Shown here one piece after another: positions 17,723 through 27,387 of a DNA stretch of 64,000 bases. The DNA is from CAZOJJ01 sp964580105. GTDB lineage: Bacteria > Bacteroidota > Rhodothermia > Rhodothermales > Rubricoccaceae. Under the pieces are notes generated by a model. The model ran no database searches and was not told the origin of the DNA. It saw nothing but the letters and a program-made list of their open reading frames with translations. Location of the stretch: assembly GCA_964580105.1 (NCBI GenBank), contig CAZOJJ010000006.1, positions 1 to 64,000 on the forward strand, given 5' to 3'. The first letter of the stretch is position 1; every line of letters begins with the position of its first letter. Made by a program: the position numbers and the translations under genes.

Positions 17723-17787
17723 AGGCTAGACCGCAAGGCTAGACCGCAAGGCTAGACCGCAAGGCTAGACCGCAAGGCTAGACCGCA
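17723..17787 (-). repeat. 13-bp tandem repeat spanning a stop codon, at least 5 copies
   Basis: AGGCTAGACCGCA repeats five times and runs into the N gap, so the copy number may be higher. The copy nearest the gene carries the last codons and TAG stop (17778-17780) of the patatin gene; TAG recurs every 13 bp in all three frames. Confidence 0.88.
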
Positions 17788-18671
17788 AGGAGGCGGCGGA
17801 GGTAGGGCAGCTCCGCCTCGGCGGCGCGCTCGCCCTGCTCGATGATGAACGGGATCAGGTGGCTGTCGGTGACCGAGAGGTGCCGCCCGAAGTCGGGCAT
17901 GACGGGTACGATCTCGGCGTGGTGGACGGCGCTGTAGAAGCTGTACGTCGAGCGCAGCAGGTGGTCGATGGTGATGGACGTGGTCTGGCTGACGACCTTC
18001 GTGATGGACCCGAAGGCGCCGTGGGGCGCGTTCTCGAACCCCATCGCGATGATGACCTCGCACCCCTCGCGGATGGCGACGTCGATGGGGAGCGGGTTGG
18101 AGGCGCCGCCGTCGATGAGGAGGCGGCCGCCCACGGGCCAGGGCCGCAGGAGGATCGGGAGGGAGATGCTCGCCCGCACGGCGTCGGCGACGCGGCCCTC
18201 GGCGAGCGTGACCTTCTCGCCCGTCCGCAGGTCGGTGGCGCCGATGAACAGGGGGATGCGCGCGTCGGCGAAGGTGGCGTCCCCGTAGAGCGCCTCCATC
18301 ACCTCCCCGATGCGCGTGTCGTCGAGGAGGCCGACGCGCTCGGAGAAGCCGAAGAGCCGGGGGAGCGCGGCGCGCAGGAGCGAGCGGTAGCGGAACCGGG
18401 CGAAGAGCCCGTTCCACATGTGGTGCGTGCGCGCCTCGGCGTCGAGGGCGTCCTGGCCGAGCGCGAGGGCGGCGGCGTAGATGCTCCCCCCGCTGCACCC
18501 CACGGCCACGTCCACCTCGATGCCCTCGCGCTGGAGCACCTTCCAGAGGCCCACGCCGGCGGCGCACTTGATGCCGCCGGACCCGATGACGAGGCCTACG
18601 CGGGGCCGCGAAGGCGCCGGCCTCGGGGCCGAGGCGGGAGGAGCCGGGGTGGGCGTGTAGGACGACGTCAT
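17778..18671 (-). CDS. Patatin-like phospholipase
   Basis: This 297-residue protein of the patatin/RssA family is a predicted Ser-Asp dyad lipid acyl hydrolase. The nucleophile elbow is GCSGGS near residue 58 and the catalytic Asp is in LIDGGASNPLP. The oxyanion loop, usually a Gly-rich GGGxRG, reads GSGGIKCAAG. There is no signal peptide, but an N-terminal Pro/Ala-rich tail (SSYTPTPAPPASAPRPAP). A second, similar patatin gene ends 11 bp upstream on the same strand, so these are tandem paralogues. They sit inside a partner-switching signalling cluster, which suggests lipid remodelling under that control. The gene ends in a 13-bp tandem repeat. Confidence 0.9.
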   Translation of the reverse strand: MTSSYTPTPAPPASAPRPAPSRPRVGLVIGSGGIKCAAGVGLWKVLQREGIEVDVAVGCSGGSIYAAALALGQDALDAEARTHHMWNGLFARFRYRSLLRAALPRLFGFSERVGLLDDTRIGEVMEALYGDATFADARIPLFIGATDLRTGEKVTLAEGRVADAVRASISLPILLRPWPVGGRLLIDGGASNPLPIDVAIREGCEVIIAMGFENAPHGAFGSITKVVSQTTSITIDHLLRSTYSFYSAVHHAEIVPVMPDFGRHLSVTDSHLIPFIIEQGERAAEAELPYLRRLLAV

Positions 18672-18682
18672 GGCGGGCGGCC

Positions 18683-19561
18683 TCACGCGGTCGGGGCGGG
18701 CTCGAGGACGCGGTGGAGGTAAGGGGCCACCTCCTCGGCCGCCCGCTCGCCCTGCTCGATCACGTACGAGATCTTGTCCGTGTCCAGGAGGCCGACGTGC
18801 TGGTCGAACTCGGGGAGGACCGGGATGATCTCGGCGTGGTGGGCGAGGTTGTGGAACGAGTAATTCGCCCGGAACAGGTTGTTCGTGTAGATGCTCGTGA
18901 CCTGGAAGGCGAAGCGGGCGCCCGACTTGATCCGCCGGGGGTAGGCCGCCTCGAAGCCCATCGTGAGGATGAGGTCGGCGCCCTCGCGGATGGCCACGTC
19001 CACGGGCATGGGGTCCGAGAGGCAGCCGTCGCAGAGGAGGCGGTCGCCGAGGCGCCACGGCTTCCACACGAACGGGACGGCGATGCTGGCGCGGACGGCG
19101 TCGAAGAGGGGGCCGTCCGAGAGCACCACGCGCTCGCCCGTCATGAAGTCGGTGGCGACGAGGTGGAGCGGGATCTTCGCCTCCGCGAACGTGCGCCCCC
19201 CGAAGGGCGGCGTGATGGCCCGGTTGAGCGGGCCGTCGTCCACCATGCCGAAGGTGCCGTCGAACGGGAAGAGCCGCGGCAGGAGCGCGCTCAGGATGGC
19301 GCGCGTGTCGCGCTTGGCCATGACCTCGCGCGTCCAGAGGCGGCGCGTCATCGCCTCGCTCTCGGCCAGCGAGGTGCCGAGCCCCATGACGGCGGCGTAG
19401 ATGCTGCCCCCGCTGCACCCCACGACGAGGTCGATGTCGATGCCCTCGCGCTCGAGCACGCGCCAGAGGCCGAGCGCGGCGGCGCACTTCACGGCGCCCG
19501 AGCCGATCACGACGGCGACGCGCTTGCGGCGAGGGGCGGGAGCGGGCGGGATGGTTTCCAT
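18683..19561 (-). CDS. Patatin-like phospholipase, paralogue
   Basis: This 292-residue paralogue of the next gene has a GCSGGS nucleophile elbow and the loop GSGAVKCAAALG. The usual DGG around the catalytic Asp reads DGC (LLCDGCLSDPMP), with Asp itself kept. I start at ATG 19561 (METIPPAP); an upstream in-frame ATG at 19675 would extend into the tandem repeat region and adds a low-complexity tail. The shared C-terminus (YVIEQGERAAEEVAPYLHRV) is near-identical in pattern to the paralogue, so the pair arose by duplication. It lies downstream of the STAS gene. Confidence 0.88.
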   Translation of the reverse strand: METIPPAPAPRRKRVAVVIGSGAVKCAAALGLWRVLEREGIDIDLVVGCSGGSIYAAVMGLGTSLAESEAMTRRLWTREVMAKRDTRAILSALLPRLFPFDGTFGMVDDGPLNRAITPPFGGRTFAEAKIPLHLVATDFMTGERVVLSDGPLFDAVRASIAVPFVWKPWRLGDRLLCDGCLSDPMPVDVAIREGADLILTMGFEAAYPRRIKSGARFAFQVTSIYTNNLFRANYSFHNLAHHAEIIPVLPEFDQHVGLLDTDKISYVIEQGERAAEEVAPYLHRVLEPAPTA

Positions 19562-19632
19562 GGCAACGGGATGGATGAGGGACGGACGGTTGGCGCGGGC
19601 CCGGCGTCCGCAGGCCGAGGCGGACGACACTA

Positions 19633-19688
19633 CGGACGACGGGCCACGGACGACGGGCCACGGACGACGGGCCACGGACGACGGGCTA
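19633..19688 (-). repeat. 14-bp tandem repeat beginning at a stop codon, 4 copies
   Basis: The unit CGGACGACGGGCCA repeats four times. The copy next to the STAS gene reads CGGACGACGGGCTA and supplies its TAG stop; the outer three copies have TGG instead of TAG in gene orientation. Confidence 0.85.
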
Positions 19689-20060
19689 GCCGGCGTAGCT
19701 GGCGACGGCGGCCTCCACGTCGTCGTAGAGGCGGAGGATGCTGGTGAAGCCGCTGAGCTGGAGCACCTTGTGCACCTTCTCGCCGACGGCCGCGAGGCGG
19801 AGGTCGCCGCCGCTCCGGCGGGCCTCCTTCATCGCGCCGAGGAGGGCGCGGAGCCCGGCGCTGCTCGTGTAACCGACGCCGGCCAGGTCGCCGACGAGGT
19901 GGACGCGGCCCTCGGCGATGGCGCCCTGGAGCGTCGTGAGCAGGTCATCGGCCGTGACGGTGTCCACGTTGCCCGTGATGGCGGCGACGGTGACGGCGCC
20001 GCGCTCGGCCAGCTCGATCCGGAGGTCGTGGGTGTAGGTGCTGGGGGTGTCGGAAGCCAT
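19686..20060 (-). CDS. STAS-domain anti-sigma factor antagonist
   Basis: This 124-residue STAS protein (SpoIIAA/RsbV-like) starts at ATG 20060 (MASDTPST). The conserved loop GYTSSAGLRALLG holds the serine expected to be phosphorylated by an RsbW-type kinase. The RsbW-like gene ends 11 bp upstream and the receiver-PP2C phosphatase is encoded further downstream, so the three core parts of a partner-switching circuit are present. The final output target (a sigma factor or another protein) is not identified; the ECF sigma at 15690 is not of the class usually controlled this way. Confidence 0.9.
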   Translation of the reverse strand: MASDTPSTYTHDLRIELAERGAVTVAAITGNVDTVTADDLLTTLQGAIAEGRVHLVGDLAGVGYTSSAGLRALLGAMKEARRSGGDLRLAAVGEKVHKVLQLSGFTSILRLYDDVEAAVASYAG

Positions 20061-20071
20061 GTCGGTTCGGG

Positions 20072-20506
20072 TCAGGATGCGTCGTCGGGGGCGGCCCGGC
20101 GCTTCGTGAGGGTGATGCGGTTGCCCCGGCGAGGGAGTGCCTCGTAGCGGACCTCGTCCATCAGCGCACGGACGAGGTGCCAGCCGAGGCCGCCCACGCG
20201 GCGGTCGTCCCACTCGGACGCCAGGTCGGGGGCGGGCGCGTCGGCAGGGTCGAAAGGAGGGGCTTCGTCTTCGATCACGACGGTGACGGTGGCCCCGTCG
20301 GCGCGGAAGGCGAGGCGGAGCGGGCCTGCCTCGGCGCCGTCGTAGCCGTGGTGGATGACGTTGGCGGCCACCTCCTCGACGGCGAGCTGGAGCGGAAACG
20401 CCGCGTCCTCGCCGACGCCCGCCTCGGCGCAGGCCCGCTCGACCCAGCCGAGCAGGGCGCGCAGGTTCTCCAGGCGCGCCTCGAAGGCGATGGTCGCCGC
20501 GCTCAT
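20072..20506 (-). CDS. RsbW-like anti-sigma/serine kinase (HATPase)
   Basis: This 144-residue GHKL ATPase is of the RsbW/SpoIIAB type. The N box is LAVEEVAANVIHHGY; the G1 region is VVIEDEAPPFDP and the G2 region DRRVGGLGWHLVRALMDEV. Proteins of this kind bind a target and phosphorylate the STAS partner, which is encoded 11 bp downstream. The start codon lies in a 23-bp direct duplication (20501-20546) that also holds the stop of the receiver gene upstream. Confidence 0.9.
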   Translation of the reverse strand: MSAATIAFEARLENLRALLGWVERACAEAGVGEDAAFPLQLAVEEVAANVIHHGYDGAEAGPLRLAFRADGATVTVVIEDEAPPFDPADAPAPDLASEWDDRRVGGLGWHLVRALMDEVRYEALPRRGNRITLTKRRAAPDDAS

Positions 20507-20546
20507 CCGTCCACCTCCGAACCGCTCATCCGTCCACCTCCGACCC
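20501..20546 (-). repeat. 23-bp direct duplication over a stop/start junction
   Basis: GCTCATCCGTCCACCTCCGA plus three bases occurs twice in direct succession with one mismatch. In gene orientation each copy contains GGATGAGC: one copy supplies the TGA stop of the receiver gene, the other the ATG start of the RsbW-like gene, so an original ATGA overlap may have been split by the duplication. Confidence 0.75.
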
Positions 20547-20899
20547 GCTCGGCAGCCACCGCTCGATCTTCGCGAGGAGCCGCTTCAGGTCCACCGGCTT
20601 CGTGTCGAAGTCGTCGCAGCCGGCGGCGCGGGCCTTCGCCTCGTCGTCGGTCATGGCGTGGGCAGTGAGGGCGATGACGGGGACCGTGGCCGTCTCGGCC
20701 TTGATCCGGCGCGTGGCCTCCCAGCCGTCGAGGACGGGCAGGCTCATGTCCATGAGGACGAGGTCGGGCCGCGCCTCGCGCGCCAGGCGCACCCCCTCGG
20801 CGCCGTCGAGGGCGAGGATGACCTCGTAGCCCCGGCGCGCGAGCCGCCGCGAGAGCATGTCTCGGTTCATCTCGTTGTCTTCGACGAGCAGGATCTTCT

Positions 20900-20903
<4 letters not shown>
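20526..20903 (-). CDS. CheY-like single-domain response regulator
   Basis: This 125-residue receiver has no output domain: phospho-acceptor Asp in LVLMDMSLPV, acidic pair in LLVEDNEMNRD, T in VIALTAHAM, K in DFDTKPVDL. The N-terminal signature VEDNEMNRDMLSRRL closely resembles the receiver of the PP2C phosphatase at 16389-17597, suggesting shared ancestry. Its ATG overlaps the hybrid kinase stop (ATGA, 20900-20903), so it is translationally coupled to that kinase and is probably its phospho-acceptor. Confidence 0.92.
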
Positions 20904-22702
<1,799 letters not shown>

Positions 22703-22819
22703 GCGGACGTGAGGGGACGGCTCGGGGGAGCGCTGGATGCGGAGGGGCCGCAGCCCCTCGATCCGGTAACACCGATTCTTCCGTCCACCCGCCAACGCCC
22801 CGGCGGTGCGGTTTCTCGG

Positions 22820-23890
22820 TCACGACCCGACGCGTCGCCCCTTCCAGGCCACCCGGCCGGTCCCGTGCGCAACGGCCGAGTCGAGGGCGATGAAGGCGCC
22901 GCAGAGCAGCGCGAGCGGGGTCAGCGCCGTGACCCACACCGGGAGGCGCATCCGTCCGTCCACCATCCCCTTCAGCGCGTAGAGCGTGACCCACGGCGGC
23001 CAGCCGACGGCGAAGGGCAGCACGAAGAGGGCGACGTAGAGCGCCAACAGCGGCAAGAACGTCCACGGCGTGCCGCCCAGGATGAGGTAGGCGTTCTTCC
23101 GAAAGCCCCGCCACGCCTCGCCGAACGAGCGGTACATCTCGACGCGGACCTCCCCTCCGAGGTCGCGCAGGTGGATCCGCATCCCGGCGCGCTTGAGCAG
23201 CCGGCCGATCTCGACGTCCTCCAGCACCGAACCGGCGCGCGCCCGGTGCGGCTCGTGGCGGTGGTACGCCTCGGCCTCGATCATCCAGACCTGCCCGTTG
23301 AGGCCGCTCAGGCTTGCCTGGCGGGCGCGCGGCACGAGCGGAATCGGCAGGGCCGAGAGGAGCGCGAACGGGACCATGCTCGTCAGCAGCAGCCCGCCGC
23401 CGGCGTCGACGTAGCGCGGCAGACCCGTCAGCACGGCGTCCGGCCCGCAGGCGGCGAACCGCTCGACGAGGCGGCGCAGCGCGCCGGGGCCGGCCGCCTC
23501 GGCGTCGGCGTCGAGGAAGAGGTAGAGGGCGCCGTCGGCGCGGCGGGCGGCCTGGTGGCAGGCGTGCGGCTTGCCGAGCCATCCGGGCGGCGGCCCCTCG
23601 CCCGCGATCACCGCAAGGCGCGGGTCGGCGTGGGCGGCGAGGACGGCGGCGGTATCGTCCTCGGAGGCGTCGTCCACGACGACCACCTGGAAGTCGGGGT
23701 AGTCCTGCGCGAGCAGCGAGGGCAGCAGGCGCCGCAGGTTCTCCTCCTCGTTGCGCGCCGGGACCAGGACGGACACGCGCGGCCACGCGTCCGGGGTCTT
23801 CCGATCGCGCTCGCGCCGGTGGAGGTAGCGGAGGTTGACCGCCGTGAGGCCGAGGAGCGCCAGGTGGGCGGCGAGGAGGACGTAGAGCAT
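22820..23890 (-). CDS. cruG: Family 2 glycosyltransferase, probable carotenoid glycosyltransferase CruG
   Basis: This 356-residue membrane-bound GT2 enzyme has an N-terminal helix (LYVLLAAHLALLGLTAV), a GT-A catalytic core with SVLVPARNEEENL, VVVDDASEDDT, the DxD-like LFLDADAEA and a downstream EDVEIGRLLKRAG, then three or more C-terminal helices. It is last in a run with cruF, crtB and an acyltransferase. In Salinibacter and cyanobacteria, CruG adds a sugar to the 2'-hydroxyl of carotenoids made with CruF. The genetic context supports this role, while the enzyme family alone would not fix the acceptor. Confidence 0.75.
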   Translation of the reverse strand: MLYVLLAAHLALLGLTAVNLRYLHRRERDRKTPDAWPRVSVLVPARNEEENLRRLLPSLLAQDYPDFQVVVVDDASEDDTAAVLAAHADPRLAVIAGEGPPPGWLGKPHACHQAARRADGALYLFLDADAEAAGPGALRRLVERFAACGPDAVLTGLPRYVDAGGGLLLTSMVPFALLSALPIPLVPRARQASLSGLNGQVWMIEAEAYHRHEPHRARAGSVLEDVEIGRLLKRAGMRIHLRDLGGEVRVEMYRSFGEAWRGFRKNAYLILGGTPWTFLPLLALYVALFVLPFAVGWPPWVTLYALKGMVDGRMRLPVWVTALTPLALLCGAFIALDSAVAHGTGRVAWKGRRVGS

Positions 23891-23900
23891 CGCCGCCTCG

Positions 23901-24542
23901 TCACGGCGGGTCGAGGAGGAACTGGCGGAAGAGGGGCGGGGGGCGCTGGGCCAGCAGGCGGGCCCGCAGCGTCTCGGCCGCCGGGCTGCCCTGCTTGCGC
24001 AGGCTCATCCAGATCCAGACGTCCGCCTCGACGGGGTGGATGCCGGGGACCGCCTCGCGGCGGAGCACCTCGCGCAGCCGCTCGAACCGGCGCTGCGCCT
24101 CTACCGCGTCGCCCCCGAAGATCCCCGGCTTGTAGAGGAGCGACTGGCCCTCGACGAGGAGGACGTAGGGCTCGTCCGGGTCGAGCGCGCGGGCGCGGCC
24201 GAGGACGGCCTCCGAGCGGCGGCCGTAGAAGGGGAGCCGCCAGGGCGGCGCGTTGGCCGCGCGGAAGGCCCAGTGCGCGGCGATCAGGGCCAGCTCGCGG
24301 GCCGTCTCGGCCCCGGCCGGGTCGGGGATCGTCCGCAGCCACGCGTCGTCCCGGGTCATCGGGAAGAGGCGGTACGAGCAGAGCAGCCGCTCCTCGCGCA
24401 ACGCCGTCTGCCGGTACAGACGCTCGATGGCGGGCACGTCCTGCGCTGCGTAGTACAGGGCGAGGGAGTCCGAGACGGGCGAGCCGGCGGCTGGCGCGGC
24501 GGCGAGCACGAGGAGGCCGAGGAGGAGGACGAAGCGCGTCAC
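23901..24542 (-). CDS. Exported protein of unknown function in carotenoid operon
   Basis: I prefer GTG 24542, which gives a clean signal peptide (TRFVLLLGLLVLAAAPAAGS) and about 213 residues; ATG 24605 would add a Pro-rich tail in front. The mature part looks alpha-helical, with TPR-like stretches (EAVLGRARALDPDEPYVLLVEG, DAVEAQRRFERLREVL), and is probably a periplasmic scaffold. I do not recognise a named family. It lies 10 bp upstream of cruG. Confidence 0.7.
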   Translation of the reverse strand: MTRFVLLLGLLVLAAAPAAGSPVSDSLALYYAAQDVPAIERLYRQTALREERLLCSYRLFPMTRDDAWLRTIPDPAGAETARELALIAAHWAFRAANAPPWRLPFYGRRSEAVLGRARALDPDEPYVLLVEGQSLLYKPGIFGGDAVEAQRRFERLREVLRREAVPGIHPVEADVWIWMSLRKQGSPAAETLRARLLAQRPPPLFRQFLLDPP

Positions 24543-24611
24543 GGGGCGAGGCAGGGGCCGAGGGGGGCAAGGTATCCGGGCGGGCGGCTCCTCGCCATCG
24601 TTCACGCCGAA

Positions 24612-24681
24612 TTGCCGTCACGTTCTTGCCGTCACGTTCTTGCCGTCACGTTCTTGCCGTCACGTTCTTGCCGTCACGTCC
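24612..24681 (-). repeat. 14-bp tandem repeat spanning a stop codon, 5 copies
   Basis: TTGCCGTCACGTTC repeats about five times. In gene orientation each copy contains ACGTGACGG; the copy nearest the acyltransferase gene supplies its TGA stop (24674-24676), and TGA recurs every 14 bp in all three frames. Confidence 0.88.
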
Positions 24682-25381
24682 AGCGGCGGAAGAGCGGGGC
24701 GAGGGTGGAGAGGTTCCAGCGCTCGTGGGCACTCCGCGTGCCGTCCAGCAGGAGCCGGGCGCGGCCGTCGCGAAGCCACGCGGGCTCGGCGCGCCGGAGC
24801 CGGTGGAGGAGGGCGCCGAGCCGCTCGGCCTCGCGCCCGTCCGGGGCGGGGTGGACCGCCTCGGTGGTGAGAAGGGCCGTCGGGCGGTCCTCGCCCCACC
24901 ACGTTACCCGGAGGGCGACGGGCCACCACGCCGTCTCGGCGGGGAGCACGCGGCCGAGGCGGGCGAGGTCGGCGCGGAAGGGCCCGAGGCCGGCGTCGGC
25001 CGGGCGGAGCTCGCCTTCGGGAAAGAGGAGGAGGACGGTGCGCGGGTCGCGCTCCATGCGGCGGACGGTTTCGCGGAGGGTGGCCGTCCGGCTGCGGACG
25101 TCGTGCTTCGGAAACGGCAGCGCGCCGGCGGGGCCGAAGAGCGGCGCGCGCGTCCACTCCGCCATCCAGACCACGACGGGCCGGCCGAGCGTGCGGGCGG
25201 CGAGCAGCCAGAGGAGGTGGCCGTCGTAGAAGCCGTGGTGGTTGGCGTAGAGGACGACGGGCCCATCGGGCAGCGCGGGGGCATGCTCGCCAACCCACAC
25301 GACGCGTCGGAACGCCCGGCGCAGGTCGCGGTGCATCAGCCGCTCGATGAAGCGGCGGGCCAGCCGGGCGCCGGGGCTCAC
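24674..25381 (-). CDS. Lysophospholipid-type acyltransferase, possible carotenoid glycoside acylase
   Basis: This 235-residue PlsC-family acyltransferase starts at GTG 25381, overlapping the crtB stop (GTGA). The catalytic motif is NHHGFYD (H, D) and the acceptor-binding motif FPEGEL. Such enzymes move acyl groups to glycerol or sugar hydroxyls. Its place between crtB and cruG makes it a good candidate for the step that adds a fatty acid to the carotenoid sugar, as in salinixanthin-type pigments; a role in ordinary phospholipid synthesis cannot be excluded. The 3' end lies in a 14-bp tandem repeat. Confidence 0.82.
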   Translation of the reverse strand: MSPGARLARRFIERLMHRDLRRAFRRVVWVGEHAPALPDGPVVLYANHHGFYDGHLLWLLAARTLGRPVVVWMAEWTRAPLFGPAGALPFPKHDVRSRTATLRETVRRMERDPRTVLLLFPEGELRPADAGLGPFRADLARLGRVLPAETAWWPVALRVTWWGEDRPTALLTTEAVHPAPDGREAERLGALLHRLRRAEPAWLRDGRARLLLDGTRSAHERWNLSTLAPLFRRWT

Positions 25382-26361
25382 GGGGCCGTCAGCTGCTCCG
25401 TCAGCTGCTCCGTCAGCTGCTCCCTGCGCCGGGCGTAGTCGTCATGGACGAGCAGGCGCAGCTTCCGCGCCAGCGGGACGACGGCCCGCCGCCGGAGGTT
25501 GTCGTAGCCCGCCGCGCGGACCTCGTTGAGGATCTCGCGGTACATCCGCGCCGCCGCGCCGATGCCGGTGCGCACGTTGGGCGGCAGCGCCTCGATGCCC
25601 GCCTCGGCCTCGGCGTAGAGCGACTCGGCCTGCGCCATGATCGACTCCATGAGCGCTCGGTAGGCCGGCTTGGGGCCGCCGCCGACGGCCTCGCCGAGGA
25701 GGTCGTCCGGCGAGAGGCACAGGGCTTCCATCGTCTCCCGCGGGAGGTAAACTCGGCCGAGGAGCAGGCGGTCCTCGCCTACGTCACGGAGGATGTTGGT
25801 GAGCTGCATGGCCTTGCCGAGCGCGCGCGCCGGGGCCTCCAAGGCCGGAATCCGTGCGCGGTCCTCGACGAGGAACGGCAGCAGCATCGCCCCCACGCTC
25901 CCCGCGACGAGGTCGGCGTAGGCGAGGAGGTCGGCCTCGGTTTCGATGGGGCGGCCGTCGAGGTCCCAGGCCACGCCGTCGAGGAGCTGGTGGAGGGGTT
26001 CGGGACGGAGCCGGTAGCGCGCGTGGATTTCGGCGAGGCGCTGCCAGAGCAGCCCGTTCGGCGGGCGGCCCTCCAGCGTGGCGTCGAGCCAGGAGCGGGC
26101 GCGGTCGACCTCCGTCCGCGCCCGGTCGCGTCCGATGCGGCGGACGTGCTCGTCGGCCAGCGTGTCGATGGTGCGGCAGTAGAGGTAGACCGTCGCGATG
26201 GGGAGGCGAACGGGGCGGGGGAGCAGCTTCGCGGCGAGCGAGAACGTGCGCGAGTGGTGCCGGAAGGTCCGGAGGAGGAACCGGTCCACCTCGGCGCGCG
26301 AGGCGCCGGGCGAGGGCGCCGGGCGGTCCGAGCCGGTGGTGAGGGCGAGGAGGGCGGTCAT
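25378..26361 (-). CDS. crtB: Phytoene synthase
   Basis: This 327-residue squalene/phytoene synthase condenses two GGPP to phytoene, the first carotenoid step. The Asp-rich motifs are YCRTIDTLADE (D66, D70) and NILRDVGED. Other family signatures are visible (RTFRHHSRTFSLA, RVYLPRE, AEAGIEALP). The start ATG overlaps the cruF stop (ATGA, 26358-26361). The C-terminus ends in three in-frame copies of a four-residue unit LTEQ from a 12-bp tandem repeat, so the tail length probably varies between strains. Confidence 0.95.
   Translation of the reverse strand: MTALLALTTGSDRPAPSPGASRAEVDRFLLRTFRHHSRTFSLAAKLLPRPVRLPIATVYLYCRTIDTLADEHVRRIGRDRARTEVDRARSWLDATLEGRPPNGLLWQRLAEIHARYRLRPEPLHQLLDGVAWDLDGRPIETEADLLAYADLVAGSVGAMLLPFLVEDRARIPALEAPARALGKAMQLTNILRDVGEDRLLLGRVYLPRETMEALCLSPDDLLGEAVGGGPKPAYRALMESIMAQAESLYAEAEAGIEALPPNVRTGIGAAARMYREILNEVRAAGYDNLRRRAVVPLARKLRLLVHDDYARRREQLTEQLTEQLTAP
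25387..25422 (-). repeat. In-frame 12-bp tandem repeat in crtB tail, 3 copies
   Basis: CGTCAGCTGCTC occurs three times just before the crtB stop and encodes repeated LTEQ. Unlike the arrays at or after stops, this coding array has a unit length divisible by three. Confidence 0.85.
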
Positions 26362-27236
26362 GCCGGCACGGCCTCCGCCGCGGGCGCGCGCCGCAGCCGG
26401 AGCAGCACGAAGGGGACGGCGAGGGCGCCGAGGCCGACCAGCCCGGCCCACGGCACGCCGTAGGCCAGGCAGAGGAACACGGGGAAGAGCACGTTGGCCG
26501 CGTACAGCAGCGGCGCCCGGCGCGCCGCACCACCGAGGCCGCCCAGGCCGAGGCCGCCCAGGAACGTCGCGTAGCCGCCGACGATGACGGCCGAGGTGAG
26601 CAGCCAGCCGGCCCAGTTCACGAGCGGCATGCCGAAGTAGAAGCCGCCCTCGGCGTAGCGCCAGAACGGGAAGGCCGTGCTCATGGCCGGGTCGAGCGCC
26701 ACGTCCCAGAGCACCATCAGCACGGCGCCCATCGCCACCGTCGCCCACCGCCCGAGGCGGAGCCGCTGCGCGAGGTCGAAGCTCACGACCGACATCGCGT
26801 ACCACGACGGCGGGATCAGCCACGGCACGTGGCCTAGGATCTTCGGGCCGAGGAGGTCGCCGTAGGCGTAGGCCCCGAACGGCACGCCCGTCTGCGTCCC
26901 GGCGAGCTCGGCCGCGGCGCCGACGGCGCTGCCCCAGAGCAGGAAGAGCACCGACCGCCGCCACCCGAGGATCGGGAGGTAGAGCACGAACGTGAGCGCC
27001 GGCAGCAGCCCCATGTAGAGCCACGTCGAGCCCTTGATGAGGTCGGTCAGGCCGAGCCCGAGGTGCTCGGCGATCCAGGCGAGCGCGACGCCCGCCCCGG
27101 CCGGAAACAGGCTCAGCAGCAGCGTTCCTGCCACGCTGAACAGAATCGAGGCGACGAACAGCGCGAAGGCGACGGCGAAGGCGACGGCAACGACGCGGTC
27201 GGTGCGGGACGGGGCGGGGGCGGCGAGGCCGGCCAT
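26358..27236 (-). CDS. cruF: Carotenoid 1',2'-hydratase CruF-like
   Basis: This 292-residue integral membrane protein (about seven helices) starts at ATG 27236 (MAGLAAPAPS). Conserved patches include TQTGVPFGAYAYGDLLGPKILGHVPWLIP (given here only as landmarks TGVPFG, YGDLLGPK and GHVPWLIP), DVALDPAMST and the membrane-embedded acidic residues expected for CruF/CrtC-type hydratases (the family once called DUF422). The reaction is hydration of the terminal psi-end of a carotene to give the 1'-hydroxyl used in glycosylated carotenoids. It is first in the operon with crtB, acyltransferase and cruG. Confidence 0.85.
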   Translation of the reverse strand: MAGLAAPAPSRTDRVVAVAFAVAFALFVASILFSVAGTLLLSLFPAGAGVALAWIAEHLGLGLTDLIKGSTWLYMGLLPALTFVLYLPILGWRRSVLFLLWGSAVGAAAELAGTQTGVPFGAYAYGDLLGPKILGHVPWLIPPSWYAMSVVSFDLAQRLRLGRWATVAMGAVLMVLWDVALDPAMSTAFPFWRYAEGGFYFGMPLVNWAGWLLTSAVIVGGYATFLGGLGLGGLGGAARRAPLLYAANVLFPVFLCLAYGVPWAGLVGLGALAVPFVLLRLRRAPAAEAVPA

Positions 27237-27324
27237 CGGCGACGAGAGGGGCGGGAGAGAGGCCCGGGTTGAACCCGAACGGCCGAACCGGGATCCGGCC
27301 GCCTCGGCGGCTCCACCGGCGTAG

Positions 27325-27366
27325 CTTCGCGGTGCCGCCTTCGCGGTGCCGCCTTCGCGGTGCCGC
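27325..27366 (+). repeat. 14-bp tandem repeat upstream of wbqC-like gene, 3 copies
   Basis: CTTCGCGGTGCCGC repeats three times, followed by a degenerate copy. It lies in the divergent region between cruF and the WbqC-like gene and not at a stop codon, so it blurs the true start of the latter. Confidence 0.8.
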
Positions 27367-27387
27367 CTTCGCTCCGCCTTCCCCTTC

